The notes beneath the pieces were generated by a model. That model made no database searches. It saw only the letters and a list, made by a program, of their open reading frames with translations, and was not told the origin of the DNA. From Saccharopolyspora phatthalungensis (GTDB lineage Bacteria; Actinomycetota; Actinomycetes; Mycobacteriales; Pseudonocardiaceae), in contig NZ_JACHIW010000001.1 of NCBI RefSeq assembly GCF_014203395.1, positions 5,191,501 through 5,255,500 of the forward strand: a stretch of 64,000 bases of DNA, read 5' to 3'. Each line of letters starts with the position of its first letter. Within the stretch, counting starts at the first letter, position 1. Below, in pieces: positions 35,358 to 44,466 of the stretch. A program made the position numbers and the translations under genes.

Positions 35358-35761
35358 GGGTCTTCGACCTCCCGCCGAATGTCGAAACGCGCCAGCGACA
35401 CGCATCTGGCATCAATTTTGCGATGCAAACTAAGCGCCCGTGATGCGCAAGTCAACCAGGAAGTGACGCAGCCATAGTTCAGACGCAGAGAAAGGAAACC
35501 CTTGTCACCGCTGAAGAACCGGTCAAGTAAGTTGCGAGTAGCCTGTCTTCCCTTCGCGCCGGCGCGCAGGAGTACCCTAGACCGTCGCAAGTGGATCGTA
35601 CCGTCCCGCCGACCGTCGGGGTGGGTGTGGGAGGTCTACCCCATCGGGCTGTGACCACCTATGGTCTGCCCGGGTCACGGCCTGAGACAGACGGGCGATC
35701 GCCCCTTCGCCGCCGGTGTCCTTCCAATTCTGAGCTCGAATTCGACATGCAGGAGGACGAT
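35358..35761. promoter_or_regulatory. Divergent control region etfB / DUF1330 gene, with TTTGC-GAT-GCAAA palindrome
   Basis: A 404-base region without a gene. It contains the inverted repeat TTTGCGATGCAAA (35417-35429), overlapping a second dyad GCATC...GATGC, 60 bases upstream of the etfB start. This is a reasonable place for an operator. No other relic is seen. Confidence 0.4.
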
Positions 35762-36046
35762 TTGTCTGCCTATCTGATCGGCGTCCGGGAGCGAGTGCAC
35801 GACCAAGACGCATATGACAAGTACCTGGAGGCGGCGCCACCGACGCTGCCGGCAAGCACCAAGTTTCACGCCTTGGACGGCCGTTTCACGGTTCTCGAGG
35901 GCGCGGCCGCTGACGGAGTTGTGCTCGTCGAATTCGACAGCTACGAGCAAGCCTTGGAGTGGTACCACAGCGGCGAGTACCGGGCGGCGAAGAACTTCCG
36001 CGATGGTGCCGTCGACTACCGCCTGATCGTCGTCGAGGGTCTGTGA
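35762..36046 (+). CDS. DUF1330 family protein
   Basis: A 94-residue protein, the typical length of DUF1330 (ferredoxin-like alpha/beta barrel). It starts with SAYLIGVRERVHDQDAYDKY and has the family's core VVLVEFDSYEQALEWYHSGE (about residues 56-75) and a C-terminal DYRLIVVEG. The TTG at 35762 is preferred because AGGAGG lies six bases upstream; the longer open frame has no RBS. Function is unknown for the family, but members often lie in catabolic operons, as here. The next, broken frame begins with an overlapping ATG (TGATG), implying coupling. Confidence 0.85.
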   Translation: MSAYLIGVRERVHDQDAYDKYLEAAPPTLPASTKFHALDGRFTVLEGAAADGVVLVEFDSYEQALEWYHSGEYRAAKNFRDGAVDYRLIVVEGL

Positions 36047-36395
36047 TGGCCGCCGACGGGGCGAAGCACATCGCCGATCTCATCATGCGCTGGGTCACCG
36101 AAGGCTGGCGCCGCCCCGCGGGCGGCCGCCTTTCAACTTCCGCGCACAGCCGGAGGAATTCTACGATTGGCCGTCGCCGTACGTCATCCTGCACGACAAC
36201 GCTGACCCTCAGCGCACGATCGCTCGGTCCGCCTCGGCACCTGTCATGTCTCAAGCGGGAACCACATCGCTACCTGACAAGGCGGGCGAGGCGGGCCGTT
36301 CTCGTCGGGTCCCGCGGATGGCGCACGTGGATTTCAGTTCCGACGGTGTTCAGAGATTGAGCAGAAGACGCGGCGATGCGGACCACATGATTTGA
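36046..36395 (+). pseudogene. Frameshifted unidentified gene coupled to the DUF1330 gene
   Basis: ATG 36046 overlaps the DUF1330 stop and begins MAADGAKHIADLIMRWVTEG. After a frameshift near 36110 a second + frame reads PPFNFRAQPEEFYDWPSPYV to about residue 90 and stops at 36395. Both halves have coding character and would join naturally. I do not recognise the family. The rest of the gap to 36532 is non-coding leader for the aldehyde dehydrogenase. Confidence 0.45.
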
Positions 36396-36532
36396 CAGGT
36401 CCGTCACCTCAAATACCGCGAACCGGCCCGTGTGGCGTCCGCTCCCAGGCGCTCCCCGTGCCTGTGAGCAGACTTCCCGACCGCGGCGTCTATACGGACG
36501 CGCCGATGTCCGCCATCTGAAAGGACGCAGAA

Positions 36533-38086
36533 ATGGCATCTCCAGCTGTTGCACTGCAGACGACCCTTGGTGGTCTGTGGGGTTCGAGGGAGCCGGACGA
36601 GGCATTGCTCAACCTGGTCGAAAAGGGCAGGCCGGGCAGCCCTTTCCTGCTGGTCGACGGAAAGCTGCGGGAAGCGACGTCCGGAGCCCACTTCGATAAC
36701 GTCAACCCCACCACCGAGCAGGTGATGGGAACGACCGCTGATGCCGGTCCCGAAGACGTCGAGGCGGCGGTGGCGGCGGCTCGGCGCGCGTTCGACGAGA
36801 CCGACTGGTCGACGAATCATTCCTTCCGCCGCCGCTGCCTCGAACAGCTGCACCTGGGACTGGTCAAGGTGGCCGACGAGCTCCGGGCCACGGCCACGAG
36901 GGAGATCGGTGTCGGGATTCGCACCACCTACGGCTTCCACAGCGACTTCGCCCTCGATCTGCTGCCGTGGTGGGCGCAGTACGCCACGAACTACGACTAC
37001 GAGGTCCCCCTGCCCGACCAGCCGTGGGCGGCGGGCAACAACCGGATCATCGCCAAGGAGCCGCTGGGCGTCATCGCGGCGATCACGCCGTGGAACTACC
37101 CGCTCTACACCACCATGACCAAGATCGGGCCCGCGTTGGCCGCCGGCAACACGACGATCCTCAAACCAGCGCCGCAAACGCCCTGGCATGCCACCCTCAT
37201 CGCCAAGGTGGTCGCCGAGGAGACCGACATCCCACCGGGGGTGCTCAACATCCTGCCCACGTCGGACAACTCGGTTGCCGAATTGCTCACCACCGACCCA
37301 CGAGTGGACATGGTCCACTTCACGGGCTCGACGGCGGTGGGCAAAAAGATCATTCGGAACACCGCCGACCGCATCGGGCGCGTCGCCCTCGAACTTGGTG
37401 GAAAAAGCGCCAACATCGTCCTCGACGACGCACCGATCACTGACCTCATCCCAATCGCCGCCGGCCTGGTCTGCATGAATTCCGGCCAGGGATGCGTCCT
37501 GCCCACCCGACTGCTGGTCCCACATGACCGTTACGAGGAGAGCGTCGAACTCGCGACCTTCGCCTATGAGAACATCCCGTACGGTGACCCGCGCGAACCG
37601 CACGTCATCCAGGGTCCCCAGGTAAGCCAGGTACAGCGCGAACGCGTCCTCTCCTACATCGAGAAGGGGCGGGCGGAGGGAGCCACCGTCCTGGCCGGAG
37701 GTGGCACGCCCGCACACCTGGAGACGGGATACTTCGTTGAGCCGACACTGTTCGCCGACGTCGACCCGCGTTCGACGATCGCCCAGGAGGAGATCTTCGG
37801 TCCAGTCCTCTGCCTGATGCCCTATCGCGACGAAGACCACGCCGTCCAGATCGCCAACGACACGTCGTACGGTCTGGCCGGCTCGGTCTGGAGCGCCACG
37901 AGCGAACGGGCGGTCGCCGTTGCCCGGCGGATCAGGTCGGGCATGCTTTCGGTCAACGGCGGCTTCTTCTACGCCCGCGATCTACCGGTGGGCGGTTACA
38001 AGCAGAGCGGGCTCGGTCGCGAGTGCGGCGTGGAGGGTTTCGAGGAATTTCTCGAAACCAAGGCGATCGCCATCGGCGTGTCCTGA
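36533..38086 (+). CDS. Aldehyde dehydrogenase (NAD(P)+-dependent)
   Basis: A 517-residue aldehyde dehydrogenase, slightly long because of an N-terminal extension of about 35 residues. Conserved elements are PWNYPLY (about 187), the NAD-binding FTGSTAVGKKI (about 264), the general base in LELGGKSANIV (about 286), the catalytic Cys in NSGQGC (about 321), and EEIFGPVLCLMPY (about 419). It oxidises an aldehyde to the acid that the PaaK-like ligase could activate. ATG 36533 has AAAGGA eight bases upstream. Confidence 0.94.
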   Translation: MASPAVALQTTLGGLWGSREPDEALLNLVEKGRPGSPFLLVDGKLREATSGAHFDNVNPTTEQVMGTTADAGPEDVEAAVAAARRAFDETDWSTNHSFRRRCLEQLHLGLVKVADELRATATREIGVGIRTTYGFHSDFALDLLPWWAQYATNYDYEVPLPDQPWAAGNNRIIAKEPLGVIAAITPWNYPLYTTMTKIGPALAAGNTTILKPAPQTPWHATLIAKVVAEETDIPPGVLNILPTSDNSVAELLTTDPRVDMVHFTGSTAVGKKIIRNTADRIGRVALELGGKSANIVLDDAPITDLIPIAAGLVCMNSGQGCVLPTRLLVPHDRYEESVELATFAYENIPYGDPREPHVIQGPQVSQVQRERVLSYIEKGRAEGATVLAGGGTPAHLETGYFVEPTLFADVDPRSTIAQEEIFGPVLCLMPYRDEDHAVQIANDTSYGLAGSVWSATSERAVAVARRIRSGMLSVNGGFFYARDLPVGGYKQSGLGRECGVEGFEEFLETKAIAIGVS

Positions 38087-38221
38087 GCCCAGGCTTGCGT
38101 GTCTCGCCCCGGCGCGGGCGGCGTATGGGCGCACGCGCCGGGGCGCTGCGGTCGATCGCCGCAGGGTACGGCGACGGTAAGACCCGTCGAAGTTTTCTGC
38201 CCCGCCAGAAGGGATAAACAT

Positions 38222-38956
38222 ATGTTGAAGGGAAAGACCGCCGTTGTCACCGGCGGCGCACAGGGGATCGGCCTGGCCATCGCGCACGCGTTTGTCGAGC
38301 AGGGAGCCCGCGTGGTGATCGGCGATCTAAACGAGAACGCATCCCGCCGGGCGGTCGAGGAGCTCGGCGGCGAGTCCGTCACCTGCCACACCGTGTGCGA
38401 TGTGCGTGACACCACGCTGGTGGAGCAAGCACTCGACACGGCCGAGGAAGCGTTCGGCCCGGTGGACATCTTCGTCAACAACGCTGGCCTGACCCGAGAC
38501 GCGACCATGCGCAAGATGTCCGAAGAGGACTTCGACATGGTCATCGCGGTTCACCTCAAAGGCGCGTGGAACGGCACGCGTGCCGCGGCCCGGCGGATGC
38601 GCGAGCGCGAGTCGGGAGTGATCGTGAACATCTCGTCGATGTCCGGGAAGGTCGGCAACATCGGCCAGACCAACTATTCCGCCGCCAAGGCCGGCATCGT
38701 CGGGCTCACCAAGGCTGCCGCAAAAGAGCTCGCTTTCAAGGGAGTCCGGGTCAACGCGGTTCAGCCCGGCTTCATCGACACCCCGATGACCGAGGCGATG
38801 CCCGAGCACGTCAAGCAGCAGAAGCTCGCCGAGATCCCGATGGGACGCGTCGGTCAGCCGGCCGAAGTCGCCAGCGTGGTGGTCTTCCTGGCCAGCGACA
38901 TGTCCAGCTACATGACCGGAGCGGTACTTGAGGTCGCTGGCGGGAGGTACATGTGA
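38222..38956 (+). CDS. Short-chain dehydrogenase, FabG/3-hydroxyacyl-CoA dehydrogenase-like
   Basis: A 244-residue classical [11 protein letters not shown] nucleotide motif (about 10-17), NNAG (about 86), catalytic Ser in VNISSMSG, and YSAAK as the YxxxK pair (about 152-156). The length and PGFIDTPM match FabG-type 3-oxoacyl reductases or 3-hydroxyacyl-CoA dehydrogenases. The ATG at 38222 follows AAGGGA. The MaoC gene begins within its stop (ATGTGA overlap), so the two act together; the likely order is hydration of enoyl-CoA by MaoC, then oxidation of the hydroxyacyl-CoA. Confidence 0.93.
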   Translation: MLKGKTAVVTGGAQGIGLAIAHAFVEQGARVVIGDLNENASRRAVEELGGESVTCHTVCDVRDTTLVEQALDTAEEAFGPVDIFVNNAGLTRDATMRKMSEEDFDMVIAVHLKGAWNGTRAAARRMRERESGVIVNISSMSGKVGNIGQTNYSAAKAGIVGLTKAAAKELAFKGVRVNAVQPGFIDTPMTEAMPEHVKQQKLAEIPMGRVGQPAEVASVVVFLASDMSSYMTGAVLEVAGGRYM

Positions 38957-39450
38957 GCGCCTCCACCGTATCCCGAGGCGGCATGTTCGACACGGTCGCA
39001 CAACTCGAAGCAGCCGTCGGCACCATACTAGGCACCAGTGAGTGGCTGGCGATCGACCAGCAGCGGATCGACCTTTTCGCCGAAGCCACCGGCGACCGCC
39101 AGTGGATCCACGTCGACCCCGAACGTGCGCAGGGAGGTCCCTACGGCACCACGATCGCCCACGGGTTTCTCATCCTCTCGCTGGTGGTACCGCTGGCATC
39201 GGGCTTCGTCCAGTTGACGACGGCGAGCATGAAGATCAACTATGGGATCGACCGGGTGCGCTTTCCAGCCCCCGTGGCCGCCGGGTCACGAGTGCGCGCC
39301 ACCGCGAAACTGCTTGCCGTTGAGTCGATGAGTGCAGGTCTGCGCACCAAACAGGAAGTCACCATCGAGCTCGACGGATCGGAGCGTCCGGCCTGCGTGG
39401 CCGAGACGCTGACAGTCCTCGTTTTGTCTCCCCACGTAAAGCAGGTCTGA
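38953..39450 (+). CDS. MaoC-family (R)-specific enoyl-CoA hydratase
   Basis: A 165-residue hot-dog-fold protein. The catalytic hydratase-2 motif is [18 protein letters not shown] (about residues 42-59), with the Asp and His in place, followed by [17 protein letters not shown] 38953 overlaps the FabG stop; an in-frame ATG ten codons on (38983) is an alternative. It hydrates trans-2-enoyl-CoA to the (R)-3-hydroxyacyl-CoA. Confidence 0.92.
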   Translation: MSASTVSRGGMFDTVAQLEAAVGTILGTSEWLAIDQQRIDLFAEATGDRQWIHVDPERAQGGPYGTTIAHGFLILSLVVPLASGFVQLTTASMKINYGIDRVRFPAPVAAGSRVRATAKLLAVESMSAGLRTKQEVTIELDGSERPACVAETLTVLVLSPHVKQV

Positions 39451-39556
39451 TAAAAGCGATGGCACACGCGCCGAGCCTCTTCCTGCGCACCATCCACCAC
39501 CCGCCGCAAGTCATCCCAGCCGACCGCATCCGGGAACTGATGCGCGGGCTGGCAAC

Positions 39557-39814
39557 CAGAGCAGCGACTACTGGGATCACGTTCCGGAGCTCACGCGTTC
39601 GGCGATAGAGGAGATGCTCCGGCGCTTCGTCGAGGACGAGATTATGCGTTCCGGTGGACAGCACATACCCGCTCGGAAGACAGGCGGCGAGCTCCTGGCG
39701 ATCGAGGACGGACGCGTGAAAAGCAACGTCGTCATCGTGCCGGAGCGTGTGACTTGTGTGAGTTCGGGAGACAGGGGGGCATGGCGATCATCGAACCCGA
39801 CGGGGTGCCCTTGA
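39557..39814 (+). other. Coding-like remnant, unidentified
   Basis: In the 655-base gap between MaoC and IclR, one + frame reads QSSDYWDHVPELTRSAIEEM and continues through EDEIMRSGGQHIPARKTGGE to a stop at 39814. It looks like real protein sequence but has no start codon nearby and I do not recognise it. It is probably the 3' end of a deleted gene. The remainder (39815-40105) is the IclR promoter region. Confidence 0.3.
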
Positions 39815-40011
39815 ACATGGCCGGCCAAGCACCGGCTCTCGCGCACCGCTGACTTTGCCTCGGCTGCCTCCGTGGCCGCCATGAAACCGGGCATGGATGG
39901 CCCGCCGCGGGCGTTCGACCTCAAGGGAGTTGGGCGCCGCGTCGGAGACCGCGCTTCGATCTTTCGTATCGCGTCTGATGGCCAATTCGGGCAAGATGCC
40001 CCGGGCGTCGA

Positions 40012-40054
40012 CCCGTTCTTACGTGATACGGGATAGAGGTATGTATTTGCGTAG
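40012..40054 (+). promoter_or_regulatory. Putative IclR operator sites upstream of the IclR gene
   Basis: GTATGTATTTGCGTAG (40039-40054) matches TTACGTATTTACGTAC at 47608-47623, upstream of the ThDP-enzyme operon, in 12 of 16 positions; both are near-palindromes with TAyGTA half-sites. A second dyad, ACCCGT...ACGGGA, lies at about 40011-40033. The positions 50-95 bases before the IclR start suit autoregulation. Confidence 0.4.
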
Positions 40055-40105
40055 GTCGGCCCTCGCTGCGATACTGACGTCCTCGGTGCGAGGGAGGTTT
40101 GCAGG

Positions 40106-40864
40106 GTGGCCATCGAGATCTCGTCCGGCGACCGTCCCGGCACTGTCCGCAGACGACACCGGATGGTCGACCGTGTCGTCGCGCTGCTCGAACTCGCGGC
40201 ACGCCAGCGCGAAGGTCTCACGCTCACCGAACTGGCCCGCAACCTCGACGCCCCGGTGAGCTCGATCCAGGGGTTGGTCAACGGGCTGGTAGCCACCGGC
40301 TACCTGGACGAGCGAAACCGACGCTACCACCTCGGCACCGCCCCGTACCTGCTGAACCTGATGGCCGGCCGGCACATGGTCACCCACGTGACGCATACCG
40401 AACTCGAGGCCGTGCATGCCGAGAGCGGCCTGACCACGCTGCTGTCGATCGTCGTTGGCCAGGAGGTGTTCTACATCGACAGTTGTTCCTCGCAGCCCCG
40501 CTACGACTACCTCGCGAAGAACTACATTCGCCGGTCGCTGATCCGCACGTCGAGCGGATGGGTCTTGCTAGCCAATTTCAGTAGGCGGGACCTGTGGGCC
40601 TACCTTTCCGCGCTGCCGCCGGAGGACGAATCTCGGGTGGAGCGTTTCCTCGCAGTGCTGGATTCGGTGCAGGAGAGCGGGATCTGCGCGGCCCCGCGCA
40701 TATCTGACGTGGCGGACGGGGTCGCGGCCGCGGTGCGCGAGGGCGGGCGGACCGTCGCAGCGGTGAGCGTCGTAGGCCCGCCCGAGGAAATCCAGGACCG
40801 GCGCGATGACCTGGTCTGCATGCTCAAGAAACACCAGGCGCGATGGAACGAGAACTCCCGCTGA
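40106..40864 (+). CDS. IclR-family transcriptional regulator
   Basis: A 252-residue IclR regulator. The N-terminal winged helix includes LTLTELARNLDAPVSSIQGL (about residues 38-57) and GYLDERNRRYHLG. The C-terminal GAF-like effector domain (about 85-250) binds a small metabolite. GTG 40106 is preceded by GGGAGG. It follows the FabG/MaoC genes and sits next to the ThDP-enzyme operon, so it probably represses one or both until a pathway intermediate accumulates. Confidence 0.93.
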   Translation: MAIEISSGDRPGTVRRRHRMVDRVVALLELAARQREGLTLTELARNLDAPVSSIQGLVNGLVATGYLDERNRRYHLGTAPYLLNLMAGRHMVTHVTHTELEAVHAESGLTTLLSIVVGQEVFYIDSCSSQPRYDYLAKNYIRRSLIRTSSGWVLLANFSRRDLWAYLSALPPEDESRVERFLAVLDSVQESGICAAPRISDVADGVAAAVREGGRTVAAVSVVGPPEEIQDRRDDLVCMLKKHQARWNENSR

Positions 40865-41163
40865 TAGGCGCGTCCCTACAGCACGAACGTCTGCGCACTG
40901 CACCGCGCAGCGCCCGCTCCACGAACGTTGCGAGATCGCTGATATCAACCGCGATGCGCGCTTCGGGAAAATCCTTGGCCAGTAGATCTGCGTCCTTCTC
41001 GAGCCAACTCGAATTGGTTTCGCGACAAGTTCATGAGGTGCTCCGACAAGGGGCTCCGGCCGTACTAAAGTTGACGCGGCGAGGAATTCGCTCGCGCTGA
41101 TCCTCCATTTAGCGTTTTCGCGCGAAAACGCCACCACCTTCGGGGCCATCGACCCCACATCCG
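40865..41163. other. Degenerate interval with a 20-bp perfect palindrome
   Basis: GCGTTTTCGCGCGAAAACGC at 41112-41131 is a perfect 20-base palindrome about 30 bases before the maturase relic. On the minus strand, about 40880-41000 has coding-like frames such as KDADLLAKDFPEARIAVDIS, but they are interrupted and unrecognised. The palindrome could be a terminator-like structure, an operator, or part of the degraded intron RNA. Confidence 0.4.
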
Positions 41164-41452
41164 CGAGCACTCAGACACAAGTGGGTTCGACTTCCTCGGG
41201 TTCAACGTCCGCCGCTACAGCAGCACGTTGCTGATCAAACCGTCGGCTGCTGCGATCACGATTACTGGGTCTTCGGCGCCGCCGCCAGCGGCGTCTACCT
41301 GCCCAAGTTCGCCTGGACCGACATCGTCCGGCACCCTGATCACCGGCGGCGCGTCCCCGGACGACCCGACCTTGGCCCACTACTGGACCAAGCGACGACG
41401 ACGGGCCACACCCCCACTGGACAACTACACGCTGCGCGTGCTTACCAGGTAG
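41164..41452 (+). mobile_element. Group II intron reverse transcriptase/maturase remnant
   Basis: Three + frames in succession carry C-terminal maturase pieces: HSDTSGFDFLGFNVRRYSST followed by LLIKPS (41168 on), then SGVYLPKFAWTDIVRHP, then ASPDDPTLAHYWTKRRRRAT ending LRVL at a stop at 41452. These are signature blocks of group II intron-encoded proteins (FDFLGFxxRRY..., ...KFAWTxIVRH..., ASPDDPxLxxYWxxRR). At least two frameshifts and an internal deletion of the maturase X domain show that it is dead. Confidence 0.75.
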
Positions 41453-41594
41453 GACGGACGCGCGGAACGTCTTGATCCGGGTGGTGACCAGGACCGGTAT
41501 CGTCACCTCGGCGGGGAGCCCCCATACACTCGGCGGACGGCGCCACCTTCTGCCGCATGCCCGCGATCCAACAGGACTCATTGCCGTGGTGGGC

Positions 41595-42374
41595 TCACAG
41601 CGCACGTCCTCGCCATGCCATGCCGCCGTCGAGCGTGACGATGCAGCCGCTGGTGTAGCCGGAGCGCGCCGAGGCCAGGAACACCACCGTGTCGGCCACC
41701 TCCTCGGCAGTCGCGATCCGCTGTGCTGGGTAGCTCCGCACGTAGTCGGCCCACCGTCCCGAGTCACCGAACTCGGTGGCCGCGCGGGTCCGCAATGCGT
41801 CGGTCAGTCGGCTGGTCTCGACCGGTCCCGGATTGACCCCGACGACTCGGACACCGTGGTCGAGCGAGTAGGCTCCGACCGTGCGGGTGAGGGTCATTAG
41901 TGCGGAGTTCGCCATCGACCCGGCCAGGTAGCCGACGTCGGGCCGCTCGCCCGAGACGCCGACGACGTTGACCACCACCCCGGTGCCGCGTTCGGTCATC
42001 GCCGCCAGTGCCAGCTGGGTGAGCTCCAGATAGCCCCATACTTTGAGGTCCCAAGCCCGCCGCCAGGCCGCGAGGTCCGCAGCCTCCAGCGCACCCTGCG
42101 GGATCGCACCGGCGTTGTTCACCAGGATGTCCACCTCATCGAGCACGCTGGAAAGCTGCCCGCGGTCGCCCGAACGAGATAAGTCGAGCACGTGGCCGAC
42201 AACCTCGGTTCCCTTCACCTCGCGGGAAAGCCGCGCCACCGACTCGGAATCGCGCGCGGCGACATGGATCCGGCCGACGCCTTCGGCCGCGAAGGCACGC
42301 ACGGTCGCCGCACCGATGCCGCGCGAGCCACCCGTGACCAGAACCGACTGGCCCGCCGTGTAGCAAAGGTCCAT
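41595..42374 (-). CDS. Short-chain dehydrogenase-like protein lacking the catalytic lysine
   Basis: A 259-residue SDR, last gene of the ThDP-enzyme operon. The Rossmann motif TGGSRGIG and NNAG are present, but the active-site segment reads GYLAGSMANSALM: the tyrosine is followed four residues later by Ser instead of Lys, and the preceding Ser position is also unusual (VNVVGVSG). It may belong to a divergent SDR subgroup with a changed active site. ATG 42374 has GGGAGG nine bases upstream. Confidence 0.85.
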   Translation of the reverse strand: MDLCYTAGQSVLVTGGSRGIGAATVRAFAAEGVGRIHVAARDSESVARLSREVKGTEVVGHVLDLSRSGDRGQLSSVLDEVDILVNNAGAIPQGALEAADLAAWRRAWDLKVWGYLELTQLALAAMTERGTGVVVNVVGVSGERPDVGYLAGSMANSALMTLTRTVGAYSLDHGVRVVGVNPGPVETSRLTDALRTRAATEFGDSGRWADYVRSYPAQRIATAEEVADTVVFLASARSGYTSGCIVTLDGGMAWRGRAL

Positions 42375-42417
42375 TAAACATGCCTCCCAATAGCCGTCGA
42401 CCGCGATTCCCGACCGG

Positions 42418-42831
42418 TCACAGAGGTGACTCCACCGCGATGGTCCGCGGGTTCGCGGGCATGAAGATCTCGATGAACTCGAGATCATCGGACGTTGCGG
42501 TCTCGTTGTGCCGGTAGCCGCCGGGAATGAAGCAGACGCCGTTTTCGTGGATGCGGCGCGTCGCCCCGTCCTCGAACTGCAATTCCAGCCAGCCCTTCGT
42601 GATGTAGAGCCACTGGAAGTCACAGTCGTGGTAATGCCAGCCGGTTTCCTTCACCATGCCGGCGCGAATTTTGGTCACCTCGGTGCTGACCAGCCCTTGG
42701 CTCACGCCCGCGACGCCCAAGTCGAAGTACCGGGCGAACGCTCGGCGGCCTGGGATCTCCGCCGCGTCGTCGAGGGCGATCGCATGCGCGGTCATGCCCG
42801 TCGGGATCTCTCGTGTTCGGTCCGCACTCAT
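42418..42831 (-). CDS. Single-domain cupin protein
   Basis: A 137-residue cupin. Metal ligands are likely HYH in GWHYHDCDFQWLYI (about residues 66-68) and the His in FIPGGYRHNETAT. It may be a small dioxygenase, isomerase or sensor; the sequence does not decide. Its start overlaps the stop of the upstream acyl-CoA dehydrogenase-like gene by four bases and it is 43 bases before the SDR gene, all in one operon. Confidence 0.85.
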   Translation of the reverse strand: MSADRTREIPTGMTAHAIALDDAAEIPGRRAFARYFDLGVAGVSQGLVSTEVTKIRAGMVKETGWHYHDCDFQWLYITKGWLELQFEDGATRRIHENGVCFIPGGYRHNETATSDDLEFIEIFMPANPRTIAVESPL

Positions 42832-43337
42832 GATTTTTCCTCCACTTCATTGTGGATCGAGGGTGCCAGGTCCAGATCACTCAGAGACACACCCTCCACC
42901 GCGTATCGCAAGACTGCCGTGTCCCAGAACCGGGCGCCGCCCTCGCCTGAACGCCACGTGAGGATGCGCGTGGTGAACTCGTGCAGCGGATGCTCGCGGG
43001 TCGTACCGATCGCGCCAAGGACCTGGTGGGCGTTGCGGACCACCGGTTCGGCGGCATGTCCCACGCACGAGCGGGCTACCGCCACTGCCGGCATGAGCCG
43101 ACCGGGCGCGGCGTCGTCAGCGATCAAGACGGCCGCGTCGGTCGCCGTCCGCGCCAGAGCGGTTTCCGCGGCGAGTATGGCCAACATCCTTTGCGCGGCC
43201 TGAAATGCCAGATCGGCGGGACCCAGCTCGGTCAGCTGCTGCCACAGTTCCCGCTCGCGACTCGGTTCATGGGCTCGCAGCACCGCTTCGATCAGTGATC
43301 GAACCTCGGTGTCGACAAGGCTGTCGAGCGTCGTCAT
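42828..43337 (-). pseudogene. Acyl-CoA dehydrogenase-like gene with in-frame internal deletion
   Basis: A 169-residue frame (normal family length is about 350-390). The first 40 residues match an acyl-CoA dehydrogenase N-terminal helix bundle up to ELWQQLTELG. They are joined directly to the C-terminal four-helix domain, PADLAFQAAQRMLAILAAET onwards, at about 43215-43225. The whole beta-domain with the FAD contacts, about 200 residues, is missing while the frame stays open. It starts one base after the stop of the full-length acyl-CoA dehydrogenase, an arrangement like heteromeric FadE pairs (ChsE-type), so the intact form was probably the partner subunit. Confidence 0.7.
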
Positions 43338-43338
43338 C

Positions 43339-44466
43339 TCAACCCCACCCGCGCGCGACGACCCCGTACAGGATCTCGTTGGTTCCGCCGCGCAACGTGA
43401 AGCCTGGGCGCTGGACGGCCGCGGACCGGACCGCCTCCGGGAGCGCGCCGGTTCCGTTGCCTGCCAGCAGGTCTGCCAGTTCTACTAGATCCCCTTCGGC
43501 CACAGTGCCCAGCATCTTCACCGTCGCGGCTGGCACATCGGCGCCGTCACCGCGTTCCAACGCCGCAGCTACCGACAGCGACATGTGATGCAACCCGTGC
43601 AAACGAGCCACCAAGCGGCCGACCCCGGGGTCGGGCTCAAGGCGGCCCTCGCGGACCCTACGCAGGAGCAGGCCCACCAGCAAAGCGGTTGACAGGAACC
43701 GTTCCGGCCCGCTGCGTTCGAATCCCAGCTCCGAAGTCACCTGGCGCCAGCCGTCGCCCTCCTGCCCTAGCAGGTTCTCCCGCGGCACGACGACGTTGCT
43801 GAAGACCACCTCGTTGAAATGGCGTCCCCCACTCATCGATTCGATGGGCCGTACCTGCACCCCCGGAGCGCGAAGATCGACGATCAGCTGCGATAAACCG
43901 CGCTGCCGCTCACCGTGCCGCCCGCTCGTGCGGGCGAGGACCACGATGAGATCGGCCTGGTGTGCTCCCGAGATCCAGACTTTGGTGCCGCTGAGCAACC
44001 ACCCACCGTCCACTTCGGTCGCCCGCGTCCGCACGTTCGCCAGATCGGAACCGGCATCTGGTTCGCTCATCCCGATCGCGAACGAGCACTCGGCGGCGGC
44101 GATGGCCGGCAGCAGTCGCCTTTTCTGTTCCTCAGTGCCGAAGCGCAGCAACGACGGCGCCGCTTGCCGGTCGGCGACCCAATGCGCGGCGACGGGCGCG
44201 CCTGCGACCAGCAACTCCTCCGTGACCACGAACCGTTCCAGGAAGCTGCGACCGCGCCCGCCATAGGCACGCGGGATGGTCATCCCGACCCAGCCGCGCT
44301 CGGCCAGCGCCCGGCTGAACACCGTGGACCAGCCGGTGAGCCAGGCATCGATCGTGGGCACGAAGACCCCGCGGTTTCGTTGCTCGGTAAGGAAATCCCG
44401 GACCGCTGCCCGTAGCTGGGCCAGGGCCGGGTCCGGCACCACGGCCGACGGCAGCACAGCGGTCAT
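43339..44466 (-). CDS. Acyl-CoA dehydrogenase (FadE/ChsE-like) with Gly at the usual catalytic Glu position
   Basis: A 375-residue acyl-CoA dehydrogenase with FAD/substrate segments FAIGMSEPDAGSDLANVRTR (about 126-145) and GTKVWISGAHQADLIVV. Near the C-terminus, where MCAD-type enzymes have YEGT with the catalytic Glu, this protein reads FTLRGGTNEILYG, so that Glu is replaced by Gly. The base may sit elsewhere, or in a partner subunit as in heteromeric steroid/isoprenoid FadEs. ATG 44466 overlaps the CoA-transferase stop by four bases; the longer open frame upstream is the shadow of the CoA-transferase. Confidence 0.9.
   Translation of the reverse strand: MTAVLPSAVVPDPALAQLRAAVRDFLTEQRNRGVFVPTIDAWLTGWSTVFSRALAERGWVGMTIPRAYGGRGRSFLERFVVTEELLVAGAPVAAHWVADRQAAPSLLRFGTEEQKRRLLPAIAAAECSFAIGMSEPDAGSDLANVRTRATEVDGGWLLSGTKVWISGAHQADLIVVLARTSGRHGERQRGLSQLIVDLRAPGVQVRPIESMSGGRHFNEVVFSNVVVPRENLLGQEGDGWRQVTSELGFERSGPERFLSTALLVGLLLRRVREGRLEPDPGVGRLVARLHGLHHMSLSVAAALERGDGADVPAATVKMLGTVAEGDLVELADLLAGNGTGALPEAVRSAAVQRPGFTLRGGTNEILYGVVARGWG

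Noticed and set aside
36404..37840. 478-residue minus-strand open frame opposite the aldehyde dehydrogenase
   Set aside because: Shadow of a well-conserved + strand aldehyde dehydrogenase.
41112..41131. The 20-base palindrome as a standard rho-independent terminator
   Set aside because: It has no following T run and is not placed directly after the IclR stop, so a terminator role is not supported.
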